Source: PALSA-612 sp963765295 (GTDB taxonomy: Bacteria > Actinomycetota > Thermoleophilia > Gaiellales > Gaiellaceae). From it: DNA of 64,000 nt. Positions 1 through 9,876 of the stretch are shown one piece after another. Positions within the stretch are counted from its first letter, which is position 1, and every line of letters begins with the position of its first letter. Below the pieces are notes generated by a model that did not search any database, was not told the origin of the DNA, and worked only from the letters and a program-made list of their open reading frames with translations. The stretch covers positions 1,302,001 through 1,366,000 of the forward strand of contig CAVXVO010000005.1 of assembly GCA_963765295.1 (NCBI GenBank). The letters are read 5' to 3'. Both the position numbers and the translations under genes were made by a program.

Positions 1-758
1 CCCACCTCGCCGTCGAGCTTCACATAGGTGACGCCCTTTTCGCGCGCCGCGCGCTCCTCCGGCGGATACGACTCCGGATCTCGCATCTCGGCGATGTCGG
101 CGTGGCGGAAGAGCGCGTTGTCGTCGACCGTGAACTTCGAGTCGAGCGCGCGCACGTCGCCCTCGGGCGTGACGATCAGCGGGTTGATCTCGCAGAGCAT
201 CGCGTCGCACTCGACGAAGGTCGCGTACAGGCGGCCGACGATCTCCGCGATCTGCTTCTGCTCGCCGGCGTCCTCGACGCCCGCGCCGTAGACGAGCCGC
301 CGCGCCTGCCACGGCTGGAACCCCTCGTGCGGGTCGACGTGCAGCCGGACGAGCGCTTCGGGCTTCGTCTCGGCCACCTCCTCGATGTCGATGCCGCCCT
401 CGGTCGTGAACATCAGCAGCGCCTTCTTCTCGCCCCGGTCGAATGTGACCGAGAGGTAGTACTCGCGCTCGATGTCGGACGCACGCTCGATCCAGAGCTT
501 GCGCACGACGTGGCCGTTGATGTCGAGGCCGAGGATGTCCCCGGCCCGCGCTTCCGCCTCCTCGGGCGTGGTCGCCAGCTTGATCCCTCCGGCCTTCCCG
601 CGGCCGCCCGTGAGCACCTGAGCCTTGACGACGACAGGCCCGCCGAGCTCCGCCGCGGCGGCTCGCGCCTCGTCCGGGCTCGTCGCGAGGCGGCCCTCGG
701 AGACGGGAATGCCGTGGCGGCGGAAGAGCTCCTTGCCCTGGTACTCGTACAGATCCAT
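1..758 (-). CDS. sucC: Succinyl-CoA ligase (ADP-forming) beta subunit, 3' part outside window
   Basis: Encodes the N-terminal 252 residues of SucC, the ATP-grasp subunit of the TCA-cycle enzyme that interconverts succinyl-CoA and succinate with ATP formation. The start is the ATG at 758, giving the canonical opening MDLYEYQGKELF. Further on are VVVKAQVLTGGRGKAGG, the nucleotide-binding glycine loop, and CEINPL, the metal/phosphate-binding segment. The gene runs off the left edge, so its C-terminal half and the sucD partner cannot be seen. It follows the carboxylase gene at 773 on the same strand with a 14-base gap and may share its transcript; a TAGACT hexamer at the carboxylase stop could also give it its own promoter. 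Confidence 0.95.
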   Translation of the reverse strand, partial: MDLYEYQGKELFRRHGIPVSEGRLATSPDEARAAAAELGGPVVVKAQVLTGGRGKAGGIKLATTPEEAEARAGDILGLDINGHVVRKLWIERASDIEREYYLSVTFDRGEKKALLMFTTEGGIDIEEVAETKPEALVRLHVDPHEGFQPWQARRLVYGAGVEDAGEQKQIAEIVGRLYATFVECDAMLCEINPLIVTPEGDVRALDSKFTVDDNALFRHADIAEMRDPESYPPEERAAREKGVTYVKLDGEV

Positions 759-772
759 GGCCGGGGGCGAGT

Positions 773-2555
773 CTAGCCGTCTGCTTCGGTGCCGCCGGCC
801 TCGACCACGCAGATCACCTGACCGGTCTTGACCTGCTGGCCTGCGGTCACCGAGAGGCTGGTGACGACGCCGTCCCGGTGCGCAGCGATCTCGTTCTCCA
901 TCTTCATCGCCTCGACGATGCAGAGCACCTGGCCGGCCCGGACGTCGTCTCCCTCGGCCACGCGGACGTCGAGCACCGTGCCCTGCATCGGGCTGACGAC
1001 AGCGTCGCGCGCGGCCGAGCCGCTTCCCCGCGCGCGCCGCCCGCTCGTGGCGGCGGCGCGCCAGCGCCGCGTGGGACGGTTCGGGCACGAGCACACGGAC
1101 GTCGAAGCGGCGGCCGTCCACTTCGACGACGAGCCGGCGGTCACGCGCGACGGCCCCGTCCGCCGACGGCGGCTCCGCCGGCCGCCCTTCCAGCTGCGCG
1201 GCTCGCTGCGCCAGCTCCTCGGACTCGACGATGCCGTGGCACGTGCTGCCCTCCACGTAGCACGGGTGTCGCAGCAGAGCGCGGTGGAAGCCGAGCAGCG
1301 TCGTGACGCCGCCGATCTCGTACTCGTCGAGGGCCCGCAGCATCCGCCGCCGCGCGCTCTCGCGGTCGACGTCGTGGACGATCAGCTTGGCGACGAGAGG
1401 GTCGTACAGCCCGGCGACCTCCGAGCCCGGCCCGACGCCGGAGTCGACGCGAACGCCGGGCCCGCCCGGCTCCCGGTAGCTCGTGATCCGACCCGGGGAG
1501 GGCAGAAACCCGCTCGAGGGATCCTCGGCGTTGATCCGGCACTCGATCGCGTGCCCCGCGAATCGAACGTCCTCCTGGCGGAACGACATCGGCTCTCCGG
1601 CCGCGATCCGCAGCTGCTCACGGACGAGGTCGAGCCCGGTCACTGCTTCCGTGATCGTGTGCTCCACCTGGATACGCGTGTTCATCTCGAGGAAGAAGTA
1701 GTCCCCGGCCGGCGTGAGCAGACCCTCGATCGTCCCGGCGCTGCGGTAGCCGGCGGCCCGGGCGGCGTCGACGGCGATCTGTCCGATCCGCGCCCGGAGC
1801 TCGTCGTCGACGGCCGGCGACGGCGTCTCCTCGACGAGCTTCTGGTGGCGACGCTGGATCGTGCAGTCGCGCTCGCCGAGATGGACGACGTTCCCGTGCG
1901 CGTCCGCCAGCACCTGCACCTCGACGTGTCGCGGATCCTCGAGATAGCGCTCGACGTAGACCGACGCGTCGGCGAAGTAGGCCTCGCCCTCTCGCCGGGC
2001 CGACTCGAACGCGTGCTCGGCCTCGTCGTCCGTGCGCACGACCTTCATCCCCTTCCCACCGCCGCCCGCGGCCGCCTTGATGAGCACGGGGTACCCGATC
2101 TCCCGCGCGATCTCGACCACCTGCCCCGCATCGCCGACCGGGTCCGTCGTCCCCGGCACGATCGGCACCCCGGCGGCCTTCATCGCTCGCCGCGCGGCCG
2201 TCTTCGAGCCCATCAGCTCGATCGCCGCGGGCGGCGGCCCGATCCAGACGAGACCCGCGGATTCGACCGCCGCGGCGAAGCCTGCGTTCTCTGCGAGGAA
2301 TCCGTAGCCAGGATGGACAGCGTCCGCGCCCGCCCGCACCGCAGTCTCGACGATCCGCTCCTGGACGAGGTAACTCTGGGCGGCAGGCCCGGCCCCGATC
2401 GCGTACGCCTCGTCAGCCACGCGAACATGGAGCGCGTCCCGGTCCGCATCCGAGTAGACGGCGACTGCAGCGAGGTCGAGCTCGCGGAGCGTGCGGAAGA
2501 TGCGGACAGCGATCTCACCGCGATTCGCGACCAGGACTTTCGAGATGAGAGGCAT
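773..2555 (-). CDS. Acyl-CoA carboxylase alpha chain (biotin carboxylase + biotin carrier), one apparent frameshift
   Basis: A fused biotin carboxylase and biotin carboxyl-carrier protein of about 593 residues, the alpha chain of actinobacterial acetyl-/propionyl-CoA carboxylases. It carboxylates biotin with ATP and bicarbonate; a separate beta chain, absent here, transfers the carboxyl group. Visible features are the start MPLISKVLVANRGEIAVR, the ATP-binding loop AAAGGGGKGMKVV, the catalytic EMNTRIQVEHT and, near the C-terminus, SPMQGTV followed by the biotin site EAMKME. The carboxylase frame and the carrier frame differ by one base. The shift lies at about 1030-1060 in a GCGCGCGG stretch, and removing one base joins them (1783 nt is 594 codons plus one). 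Sequence error is more likely than a split gene. The start at 2555 is divergent from pgsA with a 22-base gap. Confidence 0.9.
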
Positions 2556-2577
2556 GGGCCGCATATTCTCTCGCGGG
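2556..2577. promoter_or_regulatory. Putative divergent promoter between carboxylase and pgsA
   Basis: Only 22 bases separate the two start codons. The plus strand reads TATTCT eight bases before the pgsA ATG; the minus strand reads GAATAT seven bases before the carboxylase ATG. Both could act as -10 elements of very short-leader or leaderless transcripts. The minus-strand element is the weaker one. Confidence 0.4.
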
Positions 2578-3120
2578 ATGAGCCTCGCTGATCAGCTGAC
2601 CGTCGCGCGCGCCGCGGCGGTGCCGTTCGTGATCGTCCTGTACACGTGGAACTTCCCGAATCATGCCTACTGGGCGACCGGGCTCTTCATTGCAGCCATG
2701 GCCACAGATCAGGTCGACGGCTGGCTCGCACGCCGCCAGGGCCACACGTCCGAGCTCGGGTCCCTGCTCGACCCGATGGCCGACAAGCTCCTGACGCTCT
2801 CGACGCTGATCGTGCTCGTCGGCGTCTTCAGGGCCTGGATGGTCGCGCTCATCGTCGTGCGCGAACTGCTCGTCGCCGGCCTCCGTCTTGCCGCGCTCGA
2901 ACGCGGCGTCGTCATCCACGCCCGCGACCTGGGCAAGGTCAAGGCGTGGGCGCAAGCCGTGGCCGCCGCCATCGGCGGCTTCGCAGCTGCGGGTGCATGG
3001 GGCACCGCGCCCGCCTGGTGGGCCCTGCTCGTCGCGTTGATCCTCACCTGGGTCTCAGGCCTCGACTACGCGCGCGCCGCACCGAGCCTATTGCGGGACC
3101 GTGCGGCGGCCAGCGCCTAG
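2578..3120 (+). CDS. pgsA: CDP-alcohol phosphatidyltransferase (phosphatidylglycerophosphate synthase)
   Basis: A 180-residue membrane protein of the CDP-alcohol phosphatidyltransferase family. The family motif D-G-x2-A-R-x8-G-x3-D-x3-D is complete in the stretch starting DQVDGWLARR and ending LLDPMADK, around residues 43-70. Several hydrophobic segments surround it. The probable reaction joins CDP-diacylglycerol and glycerol-3-phosphate in cardiolipin/phosphatidylglycerol synthesis; a phosphatidylinositol-type substrate cannot be excluded from sequence alone. The ATG at 2578 is chosen because MSLADQLTVAR matches the usual N-terminus. Its stop shares the bases CTAG with the stop of the convergent HD-GYP gene. 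Confidence 0.88.
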   Translation: MSLADQLTVARAAAVPFVIVLYTWNFPNHAYWATGLFIAAMATDQVDGWLARRQGHTSELGSLLDPMADKLLTLSTLIVLVGVFRAWMVALIVVRELLVAGLRLAALERGVVIHARDLGKVKAWAQAVAAAIGGFAAAGAWGTAPAWWALLVALILTWVSGLDYARAAPSLLRDRAAASA

Positions 3121-4616
3121 GCGACTTCGGCGATCTTCGGCTTGGCGGGAGCGAGCTCGCGTGGCGGCGAAGCCTCGACCTCGGGCTCGGAGGGCTCCGA
3201 ATAGATGTCCTGGTCGGCGAGCGAGAAGTCGGCCCGCCGGCCGGTGCGGTACTCCTCGTCGGCCCCGGCCAGGATCGCCTCGAACGCGGCCACGATGGTC
3301 GTGTCGAACTGGGACTCGACGCCCTGCGCAAGACGCATTCGCGCGACCCGGCTCGGCATCGCGTCACGGTACGGCCGGTCGGAGGTCATGGCGTTGTACG
3401 CGTCGGCGACCGAGATGATCCGCGAGATCAGCGGGATGTCGTGCCCGGCGATCCCGTCCGGATACCCCTGGCCGTCCCAGCGCTCGTGGTGATGACGAAC
3501 AATCTTGGCGATCTCCGCGTAGTCCTCCACCTTGGCCAGGATCCGCTCTCCGATCTCGGAGTGCTTCTCCATCTGACGCCGCTCACCAAGGGTGAGCGCA
3601 CCCGGCTTCTCGAGGAGCCCAGGCGGCAGCCCGATCTTCCCGATGTCGTGCACGAGCCCACACTGGTGTGCGAGCAGCCGTTCCTCTTCGGACAGCCCGA
3701 GCCGCTCCGCGATGTCGCGTGCATAGATGGCGACGGCAGCAGAGTGACCCGCCGTGTATCGATCTCGAGCATCAAGCGTCGCGACGAGGGCAGTAGCGAA
3801 GGAAAGGTTAGCCCGCTCGAGCCTCACGTTTGCAGACGCGAGATCCTTCGCGAGGCGTCGCTGGTCCTGATACATGCCGAAAAGTCGCTGAGCAGCTAGA
3901 GCGGGCACCAAGAAGAGCGGAAGCGTCAAGCGGAGACATGCGCAGATACGCCGTCGCGAAGAGGCCAACTAGCGGCGCGTAGAGCAATAGCGACGCAAAG
4001 ACAGGCGGTGCGAGCATTCGCGACGGAACTGATGTGTCTCTTTGCCCCGCACCTGCATGGTCAGCGCGTCGAAGACCATCTCGGACCCTTCAGCAGCCAC
4101 GGCGCCTAGAGCGGTTCCCGAATGCGACCATGGCGAGCATCTCCGCCGACGAAAGGCTGATGCCCGACGCCGCAGCGAAGCCGCTCAACCCACCGGTGAT
4201 CGAGCGCGAGCACGTGTAGACCGCCCACTTCATGTACGGCCGACCGAATGCTCCTAGGTTCAGATACAGCCGCAACTACCATCGCCGCAAGTGGACCGAA
4301 CAGAACGGCCGCGAAGAGGATCGGTATCGCGGAGATCGAAGCCTGTGTCTCGCTGCTCGAGTCAGACGCGTTGCCTCTCGGAGACAGCGGCTGCGGCCGC
4401 AAGTAGCGCAACGGCCCATGCGACTGCCCATCCAGTAGCCACGCTCGAGTGCCAGGCGATGAGAGCAAGAGTCGCAAGGCCCAGCAGCCAGCAGATAAGC
4501 CGCCACGCGCCGCTCGGATTCGCCCAGACGCCTGTTGGCCAGCCGTACGGTTGCACCTGCCGCCAAGACGCGGTATAAAGCGACTTGCCGTTAGTCCCTC
4601 GAGAGAGGAGTTTCAT
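3117..4616 (-). CDS. Membrane-anchored HD-GYP domain protein, several apparent frameshifts
   Basis: About 499 residues once frame shifts are removed. The N-terminal half holds five or six hydrophobic segments (for example PILFAAVLFGPLAAMVVAA and ASLLLYAPLVGLFATAYL). A linker follows, then an HD-GYP domain with HDIGK and HHHERWDGQGYPDG. HD-GYP domains hydrolyse cyclic di-GMP, and the HD and GYP residues here are intact. The reading frame breaks near 4368, 4270, 4117, 4020 and 3930. Four of these are cured by deleting one base after a CG dinucleotide; the one near 4020 needs an added base. The start ATG at 4616 is uncertain. Codon use is slightly less GC-biased than in neighbours, so real decay of the membrane half remains possible. 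Confidence 0.75.
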
Positions 4617-4781
4617 GCGACCACTTCCGGCGTGGTTACACCAACTGGTAGTTCCTGACCGTCTGAAGACTCGCGGAGGTCGACTGATCGACCTCATCCC
4701 CTGTTGAGGGATGTCGGGCTGAGGCGAGCAACGGCCTGCCAGGTCTCGCGAGCCGCTCAGGTTGCGTTTGCCTGACGCGTG

Positions 4782-5162
4782 CTAGCCGAGGATGCCGCGT
4801 CTGAAGCCGATCGCCACGGCGTGGGCGCGCGAGCGTGCCTGGAGCTTCGCAAGTAGGTGCCGAACGTGAGATTTGACCGTCTCCTCTGAGAGGAAGAGCA
4901 CTTTTCCGATCTCGCGGTTGACCAGGCCCTCCGAGATCAATTGGAGAACCTGAACCTCCCGCGGTGTCGGCTCCTGCTCCAACTCTCGTAGCGGGGCCGT
5001 GAAGGGGATGATCTCAGCGCTGCGACTCGAGCGACGCGCGGCGGCAGCTTCGAAGCGCCGTGCGTGATCGGCGTAGCGACTCAGGATCTCGTTGCGCTCT
5101 GCAGCGTCCACGATCCGGCTATCGGCCTCACGGGGCTTCGGCTTTAGGAACCACGCCCCCAC
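4782..5162 (-). CDS. LuxR-type single-domain transcription regulator
   Basis: About 126 residues. The C-terminal 60 residues form a LuxR/GerE helix-turn-helix: TPREVQVLQLISEGLVNREI followed by LSEETVKSHVRHLLAKL. No receiver or ligand-binding domain precedes it; the N-terminal half is charged and probably helical. The GTG at 5162 (VGAWFLKPKP) is preferred, and an in-frame GTG at 5189 is the alternative. It lies between the HD-GYP gene and a principal-type sigma factor on the same strand. The target genes are unknown. Confidence 0.8.
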   Translation of the reverse strand: MGAWFLKPKPREADSRIVDAAERNEILSRYADHARRFEAAAARRSSRSAEIIPFTAPLRELEQEPTPREVQVLQLISEGLVNREIGKVLFLSEETVKSHVRHLLAKLQARSRAHAVAIGFRRGILG

Positions 5163-5223
5163 ATTCGAGGGACGACAAAGCGGAAGCACCTCGGAGCTCG
5201 TACTTTGTGGCGTTAGTGACGGT

Positions 5224-6297
5224 CTACGCCGCAGCGACAGTCTGAAGCTCGCGGAGAGCCGCCAGGCGTGCGAGCGCTTGGCTTTCGAGTTGCCGAACGC
5301 GCTCGCGCGTCAGGTCGAGCTCGTTCCCGATCGCCTCCAACGTCCACGGCTCGCCCTCGAAACCGAAGCGAAGCTCGAGGATGCGTCGCTCGCGCTCGGG
5401 CAGCGCGTCGAGAGCACGACGGACGCCTTGCCGGCGCAACGACTCCTCGGCCTCGTCGAACGGGTCGGCAGCCTCGCGATCCGCGAACAGATCTCCGAGC
5501 TCGCCCTCGTCGTCCGCACCGACGGTCTGGTTCAGCGAGACCGACGCATGGGCGGCGCCGAGCGCCTCGTCGATGTGCTGCATCGGCAGCCCGGTCGCCT
5601 CCGCCAGCTCGTCCTTTGTCGCCTCGCGTCCGAGCTCGACCTCCAGGCGGCGCGCCGCGCGGCTCAGCTTCTGCTGGCGCTCGACGACGTGAACGGGGAC
5701 GCGGATCGTCCGCGCGTGATTCGCGACCGCGCGCTGCACCGACTGGCGGATCCACCAGGTGGCGTAGGTCGAGAACTTGTAGCCGCGACGCCAGTCGAAC
5801 TTCTCGACGGCGCGATTCAGGCCGAGCGTTCCCTCCTGGATCAAGTCGAGGAACGGCACGCCGAGCCCGCGGTAGCCCTTGGCGATCGAGACGACAAGCC
5901 GCAAGTTCGACTCGATCATCTTCCGTTTCGCGATCGGATCGCCACGTTCGATGCGCTTCGCGAGCGTGACCTCCTCTGCGGCGGTCAGCAATTTGTGCTT
6001 GCCGACGTCCGCGAGAAAGAGTTGGAGGCTGTCGGCCGCGCCTGAGATCTCGGCCGCCTCGAGGTTGAGTGCGGGCGCCGCAGCCTCCGGTTCGTCGGCC
6101 GCCGCCGCCGGGCGGACCTCGAGCCCGATCGCCTCGAGCTCACGGGTCAGCGCCTCGACGTCCTCGTCGGCCAGATCGTGCTCCAGCACGAACGCCTCGA
6201 GCTCCGCCGGCAGCACGTAACCGCGCTCCTCGGCGCCCTCGAGAAGGACGCGTGCCTGCTCGCTCTCGAGCAACTCCTGGAACTGGTTCGGGGTCAA
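5224..6297 (-). CDS. RNA polymerase sigma factor, sigma-70 principal type
   Basis: A 357-residue sigma-70 factor with regions 1.2 to 4.2. Region 2 is visible as NLRLVVSIAKGYRGLGVPF and FDWRRGYKFSTYATWWIRQS (regions 2.3-2.4, promoter melting and -10 contact). Region 3 begins at VHVVERQQKLSRAARRLE. Region 4.2 is TLEAIGNELDLTRERVRQLE (-35 contact). The acidic N-terminus of about 90 residues resembles shortened region 1.1 of principal factors. The start is taken as TTG 6297, with a purine-rich AAAGGACGAGAGG upstream. It is most likely the housekeeping sigma factor or a close group 2 paralogue; sequence alone does not separate these. Confidence 0.9.
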   Translation of the reverse strand: MTPNQFQELLESEQARVLLEGAEERGYVLPAELEAFVLEHDLADEDVEALTRELEAIGLEVRPAAAADEPEAAAPALNLEAAEISGAADSLQLFLADVGKHKLLTAAEEVTLAKRIERGDPIAKRKMIESNLRLVVSIAKGYRGLGVPFLDLIQEGTLGLNRAVEKFDWRRGYKFSTYATWWIRQSVQRAVANHARTIRVPVHVVERQQKLSRAARRLEVELGREATKDELAEATGLPMQHIDEALGAAHASVSLNQTVGADDEGELGDLFADREAADPFDEAEESLRRQGVRRALDALPERERRILELRFGFEGEPWTLEAIGNELDLTRERVRQLESQALARLAALRELQTVAAA

Positions 6298-6513
6298 CGG
6301 GTGCCTCTCGTCCTTTCGATCCGCTTACGGCGCCTATCCGACGTTCGTTCTGACTCTAGGGGGTATTTCCTCGTCGTGCCAGAAGAAGCTTCCCCTGCTT
6401 CCGGGCTTTTGTAACAACCGAACGGGCCGTCGCGGGGGAGTATTCCGTCTCGCCCGGACGGTCGGGTTCAGAGGACTCGGTTCAGCCCACAGTCGGTGAC
6501 GTGTGCACCGTCG

Positions 6514-6553
6514 AAAGGTTTGCACGCTGGCCCTTAACCGTGTGCAAGCCTTT
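6514..6553 (-). terminator. Terminator-like inverted repeat downstream of topA
   Basis: AAAGGTTTGCAC (6514-6525) pairs with GTGCAAGCCTTT (6542-6553), 12 pairs with one G-U, with a loop of 16 bases. It starts 14 bases beyond the topA stop. No long T-run follows, so it may be a factor-dependent terminator or 3'-end stabiliser. The rest of the gap 6298-6567 shows no gene. Confidence 0.5.
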
Positions 6554-6567
6554 GTAAACGTTTTGGG

Positions 6568-9150
6568 TCAAGTTCGCGCCCGGCGCCTGGACGGCTTGGC
6601 CGCCGGACCGCGGGCGCGGCGCTCGGCAAGCAGCTCGACTGCGCGGTCGAGCGTCAGGGCCTCGACCGTCTCGCCGCCGCGGAGGCTCGCGTTCGTCTCG
6701 CCGTCCGTCACGTAGCGGCCGAAGCGTCCTTCCTTGACGACGACCGCCCGTCCACTTGCCGGATCCGCGCCGAGTTCGCGCAGCGGCGGCTTGGCCGCGC
6801 CGCGCGCGCGACGGGTCTTCGGCTGGGCGAGAACGGCGAGCGCCTGCTCCAGCGTGATCGAGAACAGCTGCTCCTCGTCCTCGAGGGACCGCGTCTCCGC
6901 TCCCTTGCGGATGAACGGCCCATAACGCCCGTTCATCGCCACAACCTCTTCGCCGTCCGACGGGTCGGCGCCGACGACGCGCGGTAGCTCGAGCAGGCGA
7001 ACCGCGTCGTCCAGCGTCACCGTTTCCGGAGACATCGACTGCAGCAGGGAGGCCGTTCGCGGCTTCTCGTCGGAGCCCTCCTCGAGCTCCTCCGTCACGT
7101 ACGGGCCGTAGCGGCCGGTGCGGACATGGATGGCGCGACCCGTCTCGGGATGGGTGCCGAGCGTGCGACCCTCGGTCGGCCTGGAGAGAAGCTCTGCGGC
7201 GACGTCGGCTGTGACCTCGTCGGGTGCCAGCTCGGCCGGGATCGGCGCGCGTTGCTCACCGCGCTCGAGGTACGGCCCGTAACGGCCCACGCGAACGACG
7301 ATGTCCGAGCGGGGAATCTCGATCGAGTTCACCGCCCGGGCGTCGATCTCGTCGAGATGCTCGGTGACGAGCTCGTGGAGCCCGGGATCGCCGTCGGCGC
7401 CCTTGTAGAAGCGCGTCAGCCAGGCAACCCGCTCCTCGTCTCCCGCGGCGATGCGGTCGAGGTCGTCCTCCATCCTCGCCGTGAAGTCGTAGTCGACCAG
7501 CGCCCCGTAGTGCTGCTCGAGCAGCGTCGTCACGGCGAATGCGAGAAAGGTGGGGACGAGCGCCGTGCCGCGCTTGACGACGTAGCCGCGGTCGAGGATG
7601 GTCGCGAGGATCGAGGCGTAGGTCGACGGACGGCCGATGCCGCGCTCCTCGAGAGCCTTCACGAGCGTTGCCTCGGTGTAGCGGGCGGGCGGCGTCGTCT
7701 CGTGGCCCTGCGGGTCGAGCTCGCCCGGCTCGACACGGTCGCCTTCCTTGAGGTCCGGGAGCGTCGCCGGTGCCCCGGCCTCCGCGTCGTCGTCGCGGCC
7801 TTCCTCGTATGCGACGAGGAAGCCGCGCACCGTGATCACGGTTCCGGAGACGCCGAACTCTGCGTCACGACCGTCAGACGACGTCGCCGCGAGGCGAATC
7901 GAGACAGTGCGGCCCTTGGCGTCCACCATCTGCGACGCGAGCGTGCGGCGCCAGACGAGGTCGTAGAGGCCAAGCTCGTCGCGGTCCAGCTCCTTGTCGA
8001 CCTCCGTCGGCGTCCGGAAGCGGTCGCCGGCGGGGCGGATCGCCTCGTGTGCCTCCTGGGCATTCTTGACCTTCCGGTCGTAGAGCCGCGGTGCGTCCGG
8101 CACGGAGTCGGGGCCGAAGAGCTCTGTCGCCTGGCGGCGCGCAGCTCTCAGCGCCGCCTCCGACAACGACGTCGAGTCGGTGCGCATGTACGTGATGTAT
8201 CCGCGCTCGTAGAGACGCTGGGCGACGCGCATCGTCGTCTGCGCGGTGAAGCGGAGCTTGCGGCTCGCCTCCTGCTGGAGCGTCGAGGTCATGAACGGGG
8301 GCGACGGGCGCCGCGAGTACGGCTTCTCCTCGACCGAGCGGACGGCGAACTCGGCCCCGGCGAGACCGGCCGCGAGGTCACGCGCCTGAGGCTCGTCGAG
8401 CTGAGCCAGGTCCGACTTCAGAAGACCGTCCGGCCCGAAGTCGCGACCCTGCGCGACCCGCTTGCCGTCGAGCTGGACGAGCCGCGCGCGAAACGAGCCG
8501 GGCTCGAACGTTCCCTCGAGGTCCCAGTACGACGCCGAGACGAAGCGCATGCGCTCCTGCTCGCGCTCGACGACGAGCCTGGTCGCGACCGACTGCACCC
8601 GCCCTGCCGACAGGCGCGGCATCACCTTCTTCCAGAGCACGGGCGAGACCTCGTAGCCGTAGAGCCGGTCGAGGATCCGCCGCGTCTCCTGCGAGTCGAC
8701 GAGCCGCACGTCCACGTCGCGCGTGTTCTCGAGCGCGCGCTCGATCGCCGCCCGGGTGATCTCGTGGAAGACCATGCGCCGCACCGGCACCTTCGGCCGC
8801 AGCTCCTGGAGGAGGTGCCAGGCGATTGCCTCGCCCTCCCGATCCTCGTCCGTCGCGAGCAGCAACTCGTCGGCGTCCTTCAGCTTCCGCTTGAGGTCGG
8901 CGACGATTCGCTTCTTGTCCGAGTCGACGATGTAGTACGGCTCGAAGCCCTCCTCGATCGCGACGCCGAGGGTGCCGTACTTGGCGCGCTTCTCCTTCGG
9001 GATCTCGGAGGCGCGCTCGGGCAGGTCGCGGATGTGCCCGACGCTCGACTCGACGACGTAGTCAGGACCGAGATAGCCGGCGATCGTCCGCGCCTTCGCG
9101 GGCGACTCGACGATGACGAGCCTGCGTTTTCCGTCTGTTTTCGGGGCCAT
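6568..9150 (-). CDS. topA: DNA topoisomerase I
   Basis: A type IA topoisomerase of about 860 residues that relaxes negative supercoils. The Toprim domain starts at LVIVESPAKARTIAGYLG with the acidic triad DEDREGEA. The active-site tyrosine is in RGYITYMRTDST, and the HEAIRPA motif follows. In place of C4 zinc fingers the C-terminus carries four or more degenerate repeats around GRYGPYV/GRFGRYV and ends in a basic tail, the usual actinobacterial arrangement. The ATG at 9150 (MAPKTDGKRR) is chosen because a purine-rich GGAGAG lies just upstream; an in-frame start at 9186 is possible. No frame break occurs over 2.6 kb. Confidence 0.96.
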   Translation of the reverse strand: MAPKTDGKRRLVIVESPAKARTIAGYLGPDYVVESSVGHIRDLPERASEIPKEKRAKYGTLGVAIEEGFEPYYIVDSDKKRIVADLKRKLKDADELLLATDEDREGEAIAWHLLQELRPKVPVRRMVFHEITRAAIERALENTRDVDVRLVDSQETRRILDRLYGYEVSPVLWKKVMPRLSAGRVQSVATRLVVEREQERMRFVSASYWDLEGTFEPGSFRARLVQLDGKRVAQGRDFGPDGLLKSDLAQLDEPQARDLAAGLAGAEFAVRSVEEKPYSRRPSPPFMTSTLQQEASRKLRFTAQTTMRVAQRLYERGYITYMRTDSTSLSEAALRAARRQATELFGPDSVPDAPRLYDRKVKNAQEAHEAIRPAGDRFRTPTEVDKELDRDELGLYDLVWRRTLASQMVDAKGRTVSIRLAATSSDGRDAEFGVSGTVITVRGFLVAYEEGRDDDAEAGAPATLPDLKEGDRVEPGELDPQGHETTPPARYTEATLVKALEERGIGRPSTYASILATILDRGYVVKRGTALVPTFLAFAVTTLLEQHYGALVDYDFTARMEDDLDRIAAGDEERVAWLTRFYKGADGDPGLHELVTEHLDEIDARAVNSIEIPRSDIVVRVGRYGPYLERGEQRAPIPAELAPDEVTADVAAELLSRPTEGRTLGTHPETGRAIHVRTGRYGPYVTEELEEGSDEKPRTASLLQSMSPETVTLDDAVRLLELPRVVGADPSDGEEVVAMNGRYGPFIRKGAETRSLEDEEQLFSITLEQALAVLAQPKTRRARGAAKPPLRELGADPASGRAVVVKEGRFGRYVTDGETNASLRGGETVEALTLDRAVELLAERRARGPAAKPSRRRART

Positions 9151-9267
9151 TTCGGTTCTCTCCGCCCGGCTGGGCGGTCGCGACACGTTAGCGCCATGGG
9201 CAGAGGACGACGCCCCGCGTCGAGCTGTTGCGACGCCTTCGGCACAGGGTCGTTACCGTCTCGGCAC

Positions 9268-9876
9268 GTGCCGACCCCGCTGTACAACTTCGCCGCGGCC
9301 GTCAGCTGGCCTGTATTCCACGGCCTCTACCGGCTCCACGCGACCGGCGTCGAGAACGTGCCGAAGGGCGGCGCAGTCCTGGCCGCCAACCACACGTCCA
9401 ACCTCGACCCGTGGCCGCTCGGCTTTCCGATCTGGCCGGGGCGGCAGCTCTACTTCATGGCCAAGTCCGAGCTCTTCAACCCGGTGCTGGCGCCGGCTCT
9501 CCGGGCCGGCGGCGCCTTCCCCGTGCGGCGCGGCGAGTCGGATATCCAGGCGATCCAGACCGCGGTCGATCTCTGCAAGAGCGGGAAGATCGTCGCCATG
9601 TTCCCCGAGGGCACACGACGACAGAAGGGTCTGCGGAAGAAGTTCACGGCACGGCCACATGCCGGCGCGGCACGCATCGCACTTGCGGCCGGCGTGCCGC
9701 TCGTGCCGGCGGCCATCAGCGGCACCGATCGCATGCTCAGCCTGCCACGACTGGCCGTCGCCTACGGCCCCGCGATTCCGGTCGACGATCTCGAGGGCCT
9801 GCCGCCCAAGGACGCCGTCGAGACGGCCACGCAGCGACTGATGGCCGAGATCGAGGCGCTGTACGAGAGCCTGTGA
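9268..9876 (+). CDS. 1-acyl-sn-glycerol-3-phosphate acyltransferase (PlsC-like)
   Basis: A 202-residue acyltransferase of the PlsC family. The catalytic H-x4-D block is NHTSNLD, and FPEGTRR is the substrate-binding motif. It should add the second acyl chain to lysophosphatidate at the membrane. The start is GTG 9268 (VPTPLYNFAAAVSW). Its stop TGA overlaps the GTG of the next gene (GTGA at 9873-9876), starting a four-gene overlapping run that probably forms one operon with the exonuclease, the deacetylase-like and the VOC genes. Confidence 0.88.
   Translation: MPTPLYNFAAAVSWPVFHGLYRLHATGVENVPKGGAVLAANHTSNLDPWPLGFPIWPGRQLYFMAKSELFNPVLAPALRAGGAFPVRRGESDIQAIQTAVDLCKSGKIVAMFPEGTRRQKGLRKKFTARPHAGAARIALAAGVPLVPAAISGTDRMLSLPRLAVAYGPAIPVDDLEGLPPKDAVETATQRLMAEIEALYESL

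Noticed and set aside
6501..6553. Riboswitch-like element before topA or the sigma gene
   Set aside because: It lies downstream of topA and after no start codon in sense; the simple hairpin fits a 3' end better.
7126..9267. Long plus-strand open frame opposite topA
   Set aside because: It is low-complexity Arg/Val/Leu-rich translation of the antisense strand with no family motif; the real plus-strand gene starts at 9268.
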